NCBI RefSeq assembly: GCF_024211275.1
Contig: NZ_JAMLDX010000007.1
Span: forward strand, 62,001 to 126,000
Length of the DNA stretch: 64,000 nucleotides
Source of the DNA: Sphingomonas tagetis
GTDB lineage: Bacteria; Pseudomonadota; Alphaproteobacteria; Sphingomonadales; Sphingomonadaceae
Direction: 5' to 3'
Part shown: piece after piece, positions 17,190 through 26,562 of the stretch
How positions within the stretch are numbered: the stretch's first letter is position 1
Layout: the number at the start of each line of letters is the position of its first letter
Notes under the pieces: model-generated
What the model was told of the DNA's origin: nothing
Databases searched by the model: none
The model's input: only the letters and a program-made list of their open reading frames with translations
Position numbers and translations under genes: made by a program

Positions 17190-18208
17190 CGCAGCGTCCG
17201 CTTCCAGAACTCCGCCATTTCGCGCATCCATTCGCGGCCTTCAGGAAGGTCCGGCCCGGCGAGATACTGCGCATGGCTCTGGCCCTCATAGACGATCAGC
17301 TGGCTCGGCCGCCCGGCGTCGCGCAACTTGCGATCGACTCGCACCGTGTTCGACAGGAAGATGTCGCGCGTCCCGCTCAGCAGCAATGTCGGCGGAAAGC
17401 CCGCGAACGAGCCATAGACCGGCGACAGCAGCGGGTCCTTCATGTCCATGCCATTGGCATATTGCCGCGCCATCGCGCCGAGGATCGCGCGATAATTCCA
17501 CGGATCGAGGTGCCGCGCGGTGAAATAGCTGTCGCCGGTTTCGCTGAGATCGGACCAGGGCGTCCCCGCGACGATCGCATCGGGCACACGCGCTTTTTCA
17601 CGAACCGCGCGCTGGACCGTCGCCAGCACCATCGCGCCGCCGGTCGAGGTGCCGAACAGCCCGATCCGCTTGCCGCGACTGGCTGCCGTCACCGCGCGCC
17701 ACACCGCCCAGGCGTCGTCGGTCGGCGCGGGAAAGGGATGATCGGGCGACATGCGATAGTCGATCGAGATCGCGGTTATGCCGCTCGCCGCGACCACGTA
17801 AATCGCCTCGCGCAGCCCGCTCTTGCCCGGAAACATGGTGTAGCCGCCGCCATGGATATGGACGAGCAGCCGCTTGCGGTCGGCCTTCATCCGGGGCGCG
17901 ATCACGAAGCAGCGCACGCCGGCGATACGTTCCTCGCGCAACGTGAGGCCGAGCCTGGCGAGCAGCGCATCGGTCGCCGCCGCGGTCTTCACCGGATCGG
18001 GATCGCTCATCGCGTTCCAGCCGGCATTGGTCGTCGGCATCTCCGCGGGAAAGGCAAAGTCGGCCCCATCCGACATCTGCTTCTGCATCTCGGGACTGAC
18101 CGTCGTCGGCACGGGCACGTCGTGCGCCGGAACCTTGCGCGGCGCGGGCTGTGCCGAGGCGATCCCCGCGGTCAGCAGCAGCGCGACGGCGGCGCTTCTC
18201 GCGATCAT
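17186..18208 (-). CDS. Exported alpha/beta hydrolase, hormone-sensitive-lipase type, variant nucleophile elbow
   Basis: A 340-residue exported esterase with a signal peptide ending GIASAQ. It has the oxyanion-hole motif HIHGGGY, a nucleophile elbow FGTSTGGAM, an acid residue in SGTRDIFLSN and a histidine in GQSHAQYL. The elbow is GTSTGG rather than the GDSAGG typical of the HSL family. The start ATG overlaps the stop of the upstream hydrolase as ATGA, so the two form a coupled pair. The export signal puts this enzyme in the periplasm, unlike its partner. The substrate is probably a short-chain ester; nothing in the sequence says which. Confidence 0.85.
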   Translation of the reverse strand: MIARSAAVALLLTAGIASAQPAPRKVPAHDVPVPTTVSPEMQKQMSDGADFAFPAEMPTTNAGWNAMSDPDPVKTAAATDALLARLGLTLREERIAGVRCFVIAPRMKADRKRLLVHIHGGGYTMFPGKSGLREAIYVVAASGITAISIDYRMSPDHPFPAPTDDAWAVWRAVTAASRGKRIGLFGTSTGGAMVLATVQRAVREKARVPDAIVAGTPWSDLSETGDSYFTARHLDPWNYRAILGAMARQYANGMDMKDPLLSPVYGSFAGFPPTLLLSGTRDIFLSNTVRVDRKLRDAGRPSQLIVYEGQSHAQYLAGPDLPEGREWMREMAEFWKRTLR

Positions 18209-19167
18209 CTTGCCTCCAGCTTGCTCGCCACGAAGTCCGCGCCGTCGGCGATCGCCTCACGCGCGAGCGCCGATACCGACATCGCCTCGAGGAAGCTGTG
18301 GATCGCGCCGCGATAAAGTTTGCTCGCCGTCTCCACCCCCGCCGCGCGCAGCCGCGCGTCCATCGCCACCGACTGTTCGGTGACGATGTCGCATTCGGGG
18401 ATGCACAGGAACACCGGCGGAAAGCCGGTCAGGTCGGCGTTGATCGGGCAGGCGAACGGGTCATCGGCTTCGCCCGCATCGTTGAGATAATTGGCATAAT
18501 ATTGCTCGGCCTCGGCGCGGTCCATGATCGACCCCGGCCCACCGAACTTCGCTTCGGCTTCGTCCGACAGCCGCGCGGAAAAGCCGCCATAGTTGGACAG
18601 GATCGCGCGCACGATGCCATGCAGCCCGCGCTCGCGCAGCCGCAGGGTGGTCGCGAAGGACAGGTTGGCGCCGGCCGAATCCCCGCCCATCGCCAAGCGA
18701 TCGGGATCGATGCCCAACTCGCGGCCGTTCGCGTGGAGCCACAGCATCAGCGCCTCGATCCGGTCGAGCGCGACCGGATATTTGGCCTCGGGCGCGAGCG
18801 GGTAATCGACCCCGATCACCGCGAACCCGCCCTGCGCGGCATATTCGCGCATCAGCCGGTCATGCGTCTCGATCGAGAACAAGGTGAATCCCCCGCCGTG
18901 AAGATAGACGAGAGCGGGTGCCGGCTCCGCGACGCCTTCGGGCAGATAGATGCGCAGCGGCAATTCGCCCGCGCCGGGATCGAGCACGCGGTCGGTGGTG
19001 CGCGCCATCACCGGGCCGCCGCTGGTCCAGCGCGCGCGCACCTGTTCGGCGACCTGACGCTGCTCGGGGAAGCTGAGCGTCTCGAACGGGGGGTGGTTAC
19101 GCCATTCGGCACGCATCTCGTCGAGGAACCGGCGGATGCCCGGCTCGAGTTGTAGTCCGTCGTTCAA
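18205..19167 (-). CDS. Cytoplasmic alpha/beta hydrolase, hormone-sensitive-lipase type
   Basis: A 320-residue member of the GDXG/HSL family. It has oxyanion motif YLHGGGF, nucleophile elbow GGDSAGAN, acid residue in CIPECDIVTEQ and catalytic histidine in GAIHSF, all in canonical order. No signal peptide. The start is a TTG at 19167 preceded by GAGGGG; no ATG fits before the conserved N-terminal LEPGIRRFLDEM. It is the first gene of a two-gene operon with the exported hydrolase. Two compartments for related hydrolases could mean stepwise processing of one imported ester. Function beyond carboxylesterase is not supported. Confidence 0.88.
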   Translation of the reverse strand: MNDGLQLEPGIRRFLDEMRAEWRNHPPFETLSFPEQRQVAEQVRARWTSGGPVMARTTDRVLDPGAGELPLRIYLPEGVAEPAPALVYLHGGGFTLFSIETHDRLMREYAAQGGFAVIGVDYPLAPEAKYPVALDRIEALMLWLHANGRELGIDPDRLAMGGDSAGANLSFATTLRLRERGLHGIVRAILSNYGGFSARLSDEAEAKFGGPGSIMDRAEAEQYYANYLNDAGEADDPFACPINADLTGFPPVFLCIPECDIVTEQSVAMDARLRAAGVETASKLYRGAIHSFLEAMSVSALAREAIADGADFVASKLEAR

Positions 19168-19277
19168 CGCTTCGGCCCCTCGCCGCTTTGGTTTGCGCCA
19201 TGGCTAACATGGGCGAGCGGCTTCATCCTGCTGTCCGGGGCACAAGCCCGTCGCGCGCGGGCCGCACGACAAGAAGC

Positions 19278-19305
19278 GGGCGGACGCCGCGAACGGCGCC
19301 CGCCC
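19278..19305 (-). terminator. Hairpin downstream of TonB receptor 3
   Basis: GGGCGGACGCCG (19278-19289) and CGGCGCCCGCCC (19294-19305) form a 12-bp stem with one mismatch and a CGAA loop, 28 bases past the receptor stop. On the minus strand a TTCTTGT tail follows, a modest T-run. Confidence 0.6.
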
Positions 19306-19332
19306 TGAGGGGGGTGCTGCGAGGGTGCAGGT

Positions 19333-21471
19333 CTAGAATTTGGCGTTGAGCGAAACCGTGAAGTTGCGGCCGGGCGCGTACAGGCCCTGGCCGTAGGCGG
19401 CATAGACCATCGAGAAGAGATACTTCTCGTCGGTGATGTTGCGCAGGTTCGCAGTCACACGGAAGGTGTCGTCGATGTCGATGCCGGCCATCAGATCGAA
19501 CACCGCAAAGCCCTCTTGCCGGAACACGATTGGCGCGCCGCCCGGGCCGGTCTGGAACAGCAGCGTCTCATAGGTGTCGTTCTGCCAGCGTACCTGCCCG
19601 CCGAGCGCCAGATTGTTGAACTCGGGCACGCGATAAGTGGTCGACAGCTTGAGCGTCTTGCGCGGCTGATAGTTGCGGATGCGGTTGCCCTGATCGTCCT
19701 TGATCTCGAGCCCGGTATAGCCGCCGCTGATCTGCCACCGGTCGGTGACCTTGCCCGCCAGCTCGATCTCGAAGCCCTCCGACTGGGTGTCGACCGGCAC
19801 ATAGTAGTTGTACAGATCGGCGCCGACGATGCGCGTTCCGGCGAATTGCGCGAGGTTGGCCTGCCGCGTGCGGAAGATCGCCGCCGCCGCATAAAGCCGC
19901 TTGCCGAACAGCTCGCTCTTGATGCCCGCCTCGAGGTTGGTGCCCTTGATCGCGGGCAGGCGGACGCGGTCGAAATCGACCTCGATCTGCGGATTGAAGA
20001 TCGAGGTGTAGCTGCCATAGACCGTCACATTCGGCAGCGGATCGATCAGCACGCCGACATAGGGATTGAGCTCCTTGTTGGCGCGGTCGGCGCGGCTGCC
20101 GTAATTGGTGCCGGTCGTCTCGAAATCGGCATAGCTCGTGCCGACCACCGCCTTCAGCCAGTCCGCGAAATTGAGCTGGGTCGCGACATAGGCGCGCTTC
20201 TGCGTCTCGCGCTGGTCGAGCTGCAGGATCGTCGGGCCGAACACCGGCTGCGGGACGTGGACATTGTCGAGGTTGCGGAAATTGGGGATGATCTGCGGGT
20301 TGTTGAGCGCATTCGCCTGCCACTGCAGCCAGTCCGACTGAGTCCAGGAGACGCCGACGGTCAACTGATGCTCGCGCCCGAACAGGTCGAAGCGGCCGGT
20401 GGCATAGAGGTCCGCGAGATAGCGCTTGGTGTCGGACTTGAAGTCCGACGCCTGTCCCGCCAGCCCCAGCCCTGTGACGCGATTGGGGTTGCCATAGATA
20501 TAGAGGAGCGTTGGATCCTCGATGAACCGCTTGTAGGTGAGGACGCCCTTGATCGTCCATTTGGCCGAGGGCGAGTAAGCGAGCTCGGCATAGGCCTGCT
20601 CGTCCATCACCGGCCAATAGGTCCAGTCGGGCGCGTAGTTGATCGAGCGGTCATAGTCGATCCGCCCGCCATCGTCGTAGAAATGCGTAACCGAACCCCA
20701 GCCCGAGCCATGCGTCTTGTGGTGCTGATAGGTGTAACCGACCGTCGCGGTCAGCTGCGGCGAAATCTCCGCGGCGAGCGTCGCGGCGAACAGATTGCGC
20801 TTGAGGTCATAGTTGAACAAATGGCTCTTGCGCTGCTCGTGCGCGCCGATCAGCCGCAGCGCGATCCCGCCATCCTCGATCAACGGCACATTGCCGTCCG
20901 CTTCGACTCGCCAATAATCATAGGAGCCGGCATAGGCGCCGAGCATCAGCTTGCGCTCCTTGCCCGGGCGCTTGCGGATATAGTTGATCGTCGCCGATGG
21001 ATTGCCGACGCCGGTGGTCAGGCCGTTGGCGCCGCGAATGACCTCGATGCGCTCGAACAGATAGCTGTCGGTCTCGCCATATTGGATGCCGCCGAGAAGC
21101 GGGATGCCGATGCCGTCGACCTGCACGTTGGTGACGTCGAAGCCGCGCGCGTTGAACACGGTGCGGTCGCTCTCGCCGCGGTCGACGTTGAGGCCGACGA
21201 CCTGTTCGAGCACCTGCGCGGTGTTGGCCATCGCGAATTCGGTGATGCGCTGGCTGTCGATGACGGTGATCGACTGCGGCGTCTCGCGCAGCGTCAGCGC
21301 GAGGCCGGTCGCCGATTGCGGCGTATCCTCGGCGATCGGCAGGCCATAGACGACGATCTCTTCGTCCTGTGCGGCCTGCCCCTGCCCGTCCTGCGCCCGT
21401 GCCGGTGCGGCGATCGCCGATGCCAGCGCCAGGACCGATGCCGCGGCGGCGCCGCGTGCGAGGTTTCTCAT
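19333..21471 (-). CDS. TonB-dependent siderophore-type outer-membrane receptor 3
   Basis: A 712-residue receptor. The signal peptide ends APARAQ near residue 26, followed by a short linker, the plug (ETPQSITVIDSQRITEF, then DGIGIPLLGGIQYGETDS and EVIRGANGLTTGVGNPSA) and a C-terminal barrel ending TVSLNAKF. The plug order matches the FpvA/FecA siderophore receptor class, and it is not a close paralogue of receptors 1 and 2. It lies directly downstream of an AraC-type regulator on the same strand, a common arrangement for regulated siderophore receptors. One GGGTAAC element (21591-21597) lies upstream, but no paired copy is convincing. The ligand is unknown. Confidence 0.9.
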   Translation of the reverse strand: MRNLARGAAAASVLALASAIAAPARAQDGQGQAAQDEEIVVYGLPIAEDTPQSATGLALTLRETPQSITVIDSQRITEFAMANTAQVLEQVVGLNVDRGESDRTVFNARGFDVTNVQVDGIGIPLLGGIQYGETDSYLFERIEVIRGANGLTTGVGNPSATINYIRKRPGKERKLMLGAYAGSYDYWRVEADGNVPLIEDGGIALRLIGAHEQRKSHLFNYDLKRNLFAATLAAEISPQLTATVGYTYQHHKTHGSGWGSVTHFYDDGGRIDYDRSINYAPDWTYWPVMDEQAYAELAYSPSAKWTIKGVLTYKRFIEDPTLLYIYGNPNRVTGLGLAGQASDFKSDTKRYLADLYATGRFDLFGREHQLTVGVSWTQSDWLQWQANALNNPQIIPNFRNLDNVHVPQPVFGPTILQLDQRETQKRAYVATQLNFADWLKAVVGTSYADFETTGTNYGSRADRANKELNPYVGVLIDPLPNVTVYGSYTSIFNPQIEVDFDRVRLPAIKGTNLEAGIKSELFGKRLYAAAAIFRTRQANLAQFAGTRIVGADLYNYYVPVDTQSEGFEIELAGKVTDRWQISGGYTGLEIKDDQGNRIRNYQPRKTLKLSTTYRVPEFNNLALGGQVRWQNDTYETLLFQTGPGGAPIVFRQEGFAVFDLMAGIDIDDTFRVTANLRNITDEKYLFSMVYAAYGQGLYAPGRNFTVSLNAKF

Positions 21472-21649
21472 TTTCTTACCCTCCCATTATGGTGGACGCG
21501 CACGTCCGCGACACGCGGCTCACCCCCGCATGCCTGTGCTGCGTTTTCGTCTTCTTGGTTTCTGCAGGGCGGCGTAGCACCGCCCGACCCGGGTAACTTT
21601 CGGGCGAAGGCACAACCCCGTCTAGAACGGGCCTAGCGCGTAAAGGCGC

Positions 21650-22408
21650 CTATCGCCGGCAATAGGCGCTGGGGGTGGCGCCGAAGGTGCGGTGGAACAT
21701 CGCGGTGAACGCGCTCGGGCTGTCATAGCCGACGTCATAGGCGACGGTGGTGATCGACTCGCCCGCGGCGATGCGCGACGCGGCCTCCATCACTCGGACC
21801 TGCCGCCGCCAGGTCGCTAGGCCCATCCCGGTCTCCTCGCGGAACGAGCGGGTGAAGGTACGCCGCGCCATGCCGGCATGCTTGGCCCAATAATCGATGT
21901 CGCGCGTGTCGCCGGGGTCGGCCAGGATCGCCTCGCACACCCGGCGGAGGCGGCGGTCGCTGGGCAGCTCGGCATGTACCGGCACGGACGGCATGCGATC
22001 GACCTCGTCGAGCAGCAGTCGCACGATCGACGCCTCGCGCCCCTCCATCTCGTAATGGCAGTCGAACGTCGCGACCTCGCCGATCAGCGCGCGTAGCAGC
22101 GGCGACACCTCGAACACGCGGCACGCCTTGCCCTCGGCGTCGAAGCGCGGGTCGATATAGATGACCTGAAACACGACTTCGCTGCGGCAGATCGTCTGGT
22201 GGTTCATCTGCGGCGGAATCCACACCGCGCGGTTGGGCGGCAGCACGAAGCTGGCGTCGTCGGTATTGACCGTCAGCACCCCCGACAGCGCGAACGACAG
22301 CTGCGCACGGTCATGCGCGTGCCATGGATCGACGAAGCCGGCGCCATAGCGGTCCTCGAACGCGACCACCGGGGCCATATCCAGCGGCAGATCGGCGCTG
22401 CGGATCAT
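21650..22408 (-). CDS. AraC-family transcriptional regulator with cupin-like sensor domain
   Basis: A 252-residue regulator. The N-terminal half is a cupin-like ligand domain (DPWHAHDRAQLSFALSG, then LPPNRAVWIPPQMNHQ). The C-terminal hundred residues hold two HTH motifs (GMARRTFTRSFREETGMG and ITTVAYDVGYDSPSAFTAMF), ending GATPSAYCRR. ATG 22408 is preferred over the adjacent GTG at 22411 because AAGGAG then sits seven bases away. It precedes TonB receptor 3 and probably controls it, by analogy with AraC regulators such as PchR that sense siderophores. The cupin-type sensor could equally bind a small organic inducer. Confidence 0.88.
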   Translation of the reverse strand: MIRSADLPLDMAPVVAFEDRYGAGFVDPWHAHDRAQLSFALSGVLTVNTDDASFVLPPNRAVWIPPQMNHQTICRSEVVFQVIYIDPRFDAEGKACRVFEVSPLLRALIGEVATFDCHYEMEGREASIVRLLLDEVDRMPSVPVHAELPSDRRLRRVCEAILADPGDTRDIDYWAKHAGMARRTFTRSFREETGMGLATWRRQVRVMEAASRIAAGESITTVAYDVGYDSPSAFTAMFHRTFGATPSAYCRR

Positions 22409-22528
22409 CACGAGACTCCTTCGCTGTCCTTGGCACGATCAGCGTATCGGAGGGCCGATCATCGTCAACGGGCCATCGGCCCGGTTGGCCCGCGCGCCCC
22501 AGCGTGATGCCCTTCGCCTACAAAAAGG

Positions 22529-24433
22529 TCAGGGCGTGACGATCGCAAAGCGCGGATCGGGCTGGTCGAGCCATCCCGCCAGCCGCAGCAGCGCGCCCTG
22601 ATCCCCGGCGATCCGCGCCTTGAGCGGCGCCCCGCTCATCACCGCCGCGAGGATGTCGCCGCGCGCGCCGGTCACCGTCGCATCGGCGGTATCGCCAGCT
22701 TCGTTCGCACGATGCGTCAGCACGCCATTTGCTACGCGCACCGTCACCGCTTCGACCTTGTCGGTGAAGACGAAGCGGATCGTCAGCCGCCCCTCGCCTG
22801 CCTTTTGCGGATCGATCCGCGTCGCCAGCATGTCGAACACGTCGCGCGCCGGGAGGATCGGCAAGAAGCCGCCGTCGCCGGGCCGCGACGGCACCGATGG
22901 CCCGCGCTTGAGCTCGAGCGCGCCGGTCAGATAGATATTCCGCGCCAGCGCATTCTCGCTCTGCCACGCCAGTTGCTCATAGCAGCGCGCCAGCAGTTCG
23001 CGCGCCGACGACACGCCGCCCGCGAACACCAGCCGGTTGAGCAGCTCCGCCGCCCAGCCATAATCGCCCTTGTCGTAAGCCTGCTGGGCCAGCTCCATCA
23101 CCCGGCGCGGGCCGCCCATCGCCTCGACATAGCGCTTGCCGCCTTCCTCGGGCGGCAGCACCTTCAGCCGCACCGGATTGGCGTCGTACCAGCCCATATA
23201 ATATTGATAGACCGCGCGTGCGTTGAAGCTGAGCGAGCCATAATAGGGCCGGTTGTACCACTCCTTCTCGAGTGACGCGGGCAGCCTGATCTTCGCCGCG
23301 ATCTCGTCGCCGGTCAGCCCCTGGTTCATCATCCGGATGCTCTGGTCGTGCAGATAGGCGTAGATGTCACGATGCTTCGCCAGGAAATCGGCGACCTCCG
23401 CCTGCCCGAAACGCGGCCAGCCATGCGACGTGATCAGCACCCTGGCGCCCTTGAAGCGGTATGCCGCGTCGCTCAGCCCCTCGGCCCAGGCCTTGGCGTC
23501 GCGCACCAGCGCACCGCGCGGGGTCAGGACATTGTGCTGAGTAGGATTGGCGTTCTCGGCGAGGTCGAGCACGCCCAGATCCGGGAAATACATGTTCATC
23601 TCGGCTGGCGCTTCGGTGCCCGGCGTCAGGTGAAAGACGGTCTTCACCCCGTCGAGCAGCATCACCTTGCCGTCCTTCGCGATCTCCGCGGTCGGCCGCA
23701 GCATCCCGCGCGTTCCGCGGCCGATGTCGGACCCGATCGCCACGCCGACCGTGCCTTGCGGCCCCTTCGCCACCGGCATGCCGAACTGATAACCCGCGCG
23801 CCGCGCCATCGCCGGCCCGGCGATCACGCTCTCGCTGATCGCAGCCTTGAAGAACCCCACCGGCGCCAGCACCGGCGCGCCATTGGCGAGGAACGGCTTG
23901 AGCCCCTCGCCCCCGCCGAAATGATCGCCATGCGAATGGGTGTAGATCAGCGCGGCGATCGGCCGCTTCCCGAGCTTCTCGCTGACCAGCTCGTAAGCAG
24001 CCTGCGCGGTCTCGCTGTTGGTCAGCGCGTCGATGACGACCCAGCCCTTGGCGCCGCGAATGAAGGTGATATTGGCGGTGTCGAACCCGCGCACCTGCCA
24101 CACGCTGTCCATGACCTTGAACAGCCCATGCCTCGCGGTTAGCTGCGACTGGCGCCACAGGCTGGGATTGACCGTCGCCGGTGCCTCGCCCTTGAGAAAA
24201 TCATAAGCGTTGAGGTCCATCGCCACCCGCCCGTCGGCAGTGCGGATCACCGGGTCCGTACGGGTGCCCATGTAGCCGCGCGAGGCGAAGTCGAAGTCGC
24301 GCGTGTCGGCGAACGGCGCGGTTTCGGCGGCCCGCTGGTTCGCCGCGATCGTCGCCTCGCTCGGCGGGTCGGCACGCTGGGCGAGCGCGGTCGAGGCGGC
24401 GAGCAAGGCCGCCAGGGTGATCACACACTTCAC
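22529..24433 (-). CDS. Exported alkyl-sulfatase-like metallo-beta-lactamase-fold hydrolase (SdsA1/YjcS family)
   Basis: A 634-residue enzyme whose family (SdsA1, YjcS, BDS1) hydrolyses alkyl sulfates to alcohols plus sulfate. The signal peptide ends TALAQ (about residue 19). The binuclear zinc motif THSHGDHFGG has H166, H168, D170 and H171. Further family pieces are AENANPTQHN, TSHGWPRFG, a helical dimerisation region around GGPRRVMELAQQAYDKGDYGWAAELLNRL and a C-terminal SCP2-like domain. The start is GTG 24433 with GGAGCG before it. It sits at the end of a gene set containing a transporter, an alcohol-type dehydrogenase and an aldehyde dehydrogenase, which fits alkyl-ester degradation. The real substrate may be another sulfate ester. 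Confidence 0.88.
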   Translation of the reverse strand: MKCVITLAALLAASTALAQRADPPSEATIAANQRAAETAPFADTRDFDFASRGYMGTRTDPVIRTADGRVAMDLNAYDFLKGEAPATVNPSLWRQSQLTARHGLFKVMDSVWQVRGFDTANITFIRGAKGWVVIDALTNSETAQAAYELVSEKLGKRPIAALIYTHSHGDHFGGGEGLKPFLANGAPVLAPVGFFKAAISESVIAGPAMARRAGYQFGMPVAKGPQGTVGVAIGSDIGRGTRGMLRPTAEIAKDGKVMLLDGVKTVFHLTPGTEAPAEMNMYFPDLGVLDLAENANPTQHNVLTPRGALVRDAKAWAEGLSDAAYRFKGARVLITSHGWPRFGQAEVADFLAKHRDIYAYLHDQSIRMMNQGLTGDEIAAKIRLPASLEKEWYNRPYYGSLSFNARAVYQYYMGWYDANPVRLKVLPPEEGGKRYVEAMGGPRRVMELAQQAYDKGDYGWAAELLNRLVFAGGVSSARELLARCYEQLAWQSENALARNIYLTGALELKRGPSVPSRPGDGGFLPILPARDVFDMLATRIDPQKAGEGRLTIRFVFTDKVEAVTVRVANGVLTHRANEAGDTADATVTGARGDILAAVMSGAPLKARIAGDQGALLRLAGWLDQPDPRFAIVTP

Positions 24434-24443
24434 TTGACGCTCC

Positions 24444-25760
24444 TTACGCTTCGCTTGCCCGCCGCTGCGCCCAAGGTAGGAGCAACACCATCGCCGCCGC
24501 GATCAGCCCGCCAATCCCCATCGTCAGCGACACCGCGAGCAGGCTCGCCCCGCTCGCGAACAGCGCGCCCGCGACGATCGGCCCGACCGCCGATCCGCCG
24601 CGCCCGACGCCGATCACGAACCCCGTGCCGCTCGCGCGCAGCGCCGCCGGATAGGTCTGCGCCAGCACCGGATACAGCCCGACCACGCCCGCGTTGATGA
24701 AGAAGGCGGCGATGGCGACAGTCAGCGACAGCCGGAACAGGTCCGCGCCGGCAAGGCCGAACAGCCCGATCGCGGCCACGCCGATCAGCATCGATGCGCA
24801 CACCAGGGGCCGCACCGCGAAACGCTGGCTCAGCAACCCGATCAGCACCGCGCCCGACAAATTGCCGACATTGGCCCATACCAGCACGCGCCCGGCCTGC
24901 GCCGCGTCGAAGCCGAGATCGACGACGATCTTGGGCACCCATTTCTGGATGTAATAGAAGAACAGGATCTGCGCGAAATACGCCACCGTCAGCAAGATCG
25001 TGATCGCGGCATAGTTGCGCGAGAAGAGCGAGGCGATCGACGGCTTCACCACGACCGCCGGCAGCGGCGGCAGCGCATCGATCGCATCGCGGCCCAGCTT
25101 CGTCAGCGTGCGGTTGACCGCCTCCAGCGCCCCCGCAGGCCGTCGCGCGAGCAACGATTCGATCGACTCCGGCAGGAACAGCACCGCCAGCGGGATCATC
25201 GCCGCGCTCGCCACGCCGCCGAGCATGAACACCGAGCGCCAGTCGCCGGTCGAGGCGAGCAGCGCCGAGGCGACCAGCCCGCCCAGGATCGCGCCGGTCG
25301 AATAGCCCGCGATGTTGAGCGCGACGTTCAGCCCGCGCCTCTTGTCGTTCGAATATTCCGCCACCATCGCGCTGGTGGTCGAGATCATCCCGCCGATGCC
25401 GATGCCGGTCAGGAAGCGGATCGCCGACAATGTCGTCACGCCGCTCGCCATGATCGCGGCGAACATCCCCGCGGCCATCAGCGCCAGGCAGCCGAGGATC
25501 ACAGGCCGCCGGCCCACACGATCGGCGACGTTGCCGATCAGCACCGATCCCGCCGCCATGCCGAGCAACTCCATCGACAGCACGATACCGAGCGTCGCCT
25601 TGTCGACGCCCCACTCGGCCGCAATGCCCGGCGCGGCGAAGCTGATCGCCAGCACGTCGAAGCCGTCCAATGCGTTGAGCGCGATGCACATCGCCACCAC
25701 GACGATCTGCCGCCAGTGCATCGGCGCCGCGGCCATCGCCGCTCGTGGGTCCATGCTCAT
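24444..25760 (-). CDS. MFS transporter, aromatic acid:H+ symporter (AAHS)-like
   Basis: A 438-residue inner-membrane transporter with twelve predicted helices. The helix 1 motif ALNALDGFDVLAISFAAP carries the DGFD aspartate characteristic of the AAHS group (PcaK, BenK, MucK). The loop 2-3 motif GNVADRVGRRPVI is the MFS signature, and RFLTGIGIGGMI follows in helix 4. The ATG at 25760 has GGGAGAGG upstream. It lies between the alkyl-sulfatase-like gene and the IclR regulator on the same strand and likely imports an organic anion used by the pathway. Which acid cannot be stated. Confidence 0.88.
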   Translation of the reverse strand: MSMDPRAAMAAAPMHWRQIVVVAMCIALNALDGFDVLAISFAAPGIAAEWGVDKATLGIVLSMELLGMAAGSVLIGNVADRVGRRPVILGCLALMAAGMFAAIMASGVTTLSAIRFLTGIGIGGMISTTSAMVAEYSNDKRRGLNVALNIAGYSTGAILGGLVASALLASTGDWRSVFMLGGVASAAMIPLAVLFLPESIESLLARRPAGALEAVNRTLTKLGRDAIDALPPLPAVVVKPSIASLFSRNYAAITILLTVAYFAQILFFYYIQKWVPKIVVDLGFDAAQAGRVLVWANVGNLSGAVLIGLLSQRFAVRPLVCASMLIGVAAIGLFGLAGADLFRLSLTVAIAAFFINAGVVGLYPVLAQTYPAALRASGTGFVIGVGRGGSAVGPIVAGALFASGASLLAVSLTMGIGGLIAAAMVLLLPWAQRRASEA

Positions 25761-25803
25761 TGTGCCTCTCCCGCCCGGCGCATCTGCTGGCGCCGTGTCT
25801 GCT

Positions 25804-26532
25804 TTACTTCAGCTGCTTCAAATGCTCGGTGACGATCGCCGCCATTTCGGGGCGCCGCGCCAGACAGCGCGACACCGGGCCAACCACCACCACCGACAGC
25901 CGCCGCTCCCCGCCGGGTAGCGGCATCGCCACGCCCGCCAGGTCCGGCGTGTATTCGGTATTGCTCTGGTGCCAGCCCATTTCGGCGGCCTCGGCCAGCC
26001 GCGCCTCGACTTCCTGCGGGCTCGCCGGGGTGGTCGCGGCATAGCGCACGAAATCGATCTTGCGGTACAGCCGCTCGCGCTCCTCCAGCGGCATCTGCGC
26101 CAGCAGCGCGCGCCCCGCCGAGGTTGCATGGATCGGCACCCGGTCGCCGACCTTGGCGAAATAGCGCACCGGCTGGCGTGACTCGACGACCTCCAGGAAG
26201 GTCGCGAAAATCCCGGCCGGCGCCGCGATCGACACGGTCTCGCCGGTCGCTTCCATCAGGTCGCGCGCCAGCCGGTGGAACCGCTCGGGCAACGGCTCGG
26301 CGCGGGTCACCGCCTCGGCCAGCGTCAGCCAGCGCGGGCTCGGATAATAGCCGCCCCGCGCACGCGGCTCGTAGAGATAGCCCATCGACGCCAGCGTGCC
26401 GATCAGCTTGAACGTGCTCGACCGCGGCCAGCCCAGATCGTCGGCCATTTCCGCCGGCGTGGCCGGCCGCAGCCGGCGCGCGAAATATTCCAGAATCTCG
26501 AGCGCATTGGCGGCTTGGCGAACGGTGTTCAT
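25804..26532 (-). CDS. IclR-family transcriptional regulator
   Basis: A 242-residue regulator: N-terminal winged HTH (QAANALEILEYFARR, then TPAEMADDLGWPRSSTFKLIGTL) and C-terminal IclR effector domain with APAGIFATFLEVVESRQPVRY and the TSAGRALLAQMP segment. IclR proteins usually bind a carboxylic acid or aromatic pathway intermediate. It is embedded between the AAHS transporter and the dehydrogenase genes and is therefore the likely local regulator. A candidate operator with TTATTTC...GAAATAA symmetry lies at the divergent promoter at 28963-29004. No autoregulatory site was seen in the 30-base gap upstream. Confidence 0.9.
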   Translation of the reverse strand: MNTVRQAANALEILEYFARRLRPATPAEMADDLGWPRSSTFKLIGTLASMGYLYEPRARGGYYPSPRWLTLAEAVTRAEPLPERFHRLARDLMEATGETVSIAAPAGIFATFLEVVESRQPVRYFAKVGDRVPIHATSAGRALLAQMPLEERERLYRKIDFVRYAATTPASPQEVEARLAEAAEMGWHQSNTEYTPDLAGVAMPLPGGERRLSVVVVGPVSRCLARRPEMAAIVTEHLKQLK

Positions 26533-26562
26533 AAGCTGATGTCCCGCCGCCGGCGCACACTG

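Noticed and set aside
15554..18316. Open frame of 920 codons on the plus strand across the permease and esterase
   Set aside because: Mixed frames of two convergent real genes, rich in arginine, with no recognisable motif.
21571..21597. Possible paired TACCC-type box upstream of TonB receptor 3
   Set aside because: Only GGGTAAC at 21591 fits; the candidate partner GGCGTAGC does not match and the spacing is off, so it was not listed as a site.
19516..21636. Open frame of 706 codons on the plus strand opposite TonB receptor 3
   Set aside because: Shadow of the receptor; repetitive Asp/Arg/Ile pattern without domains.
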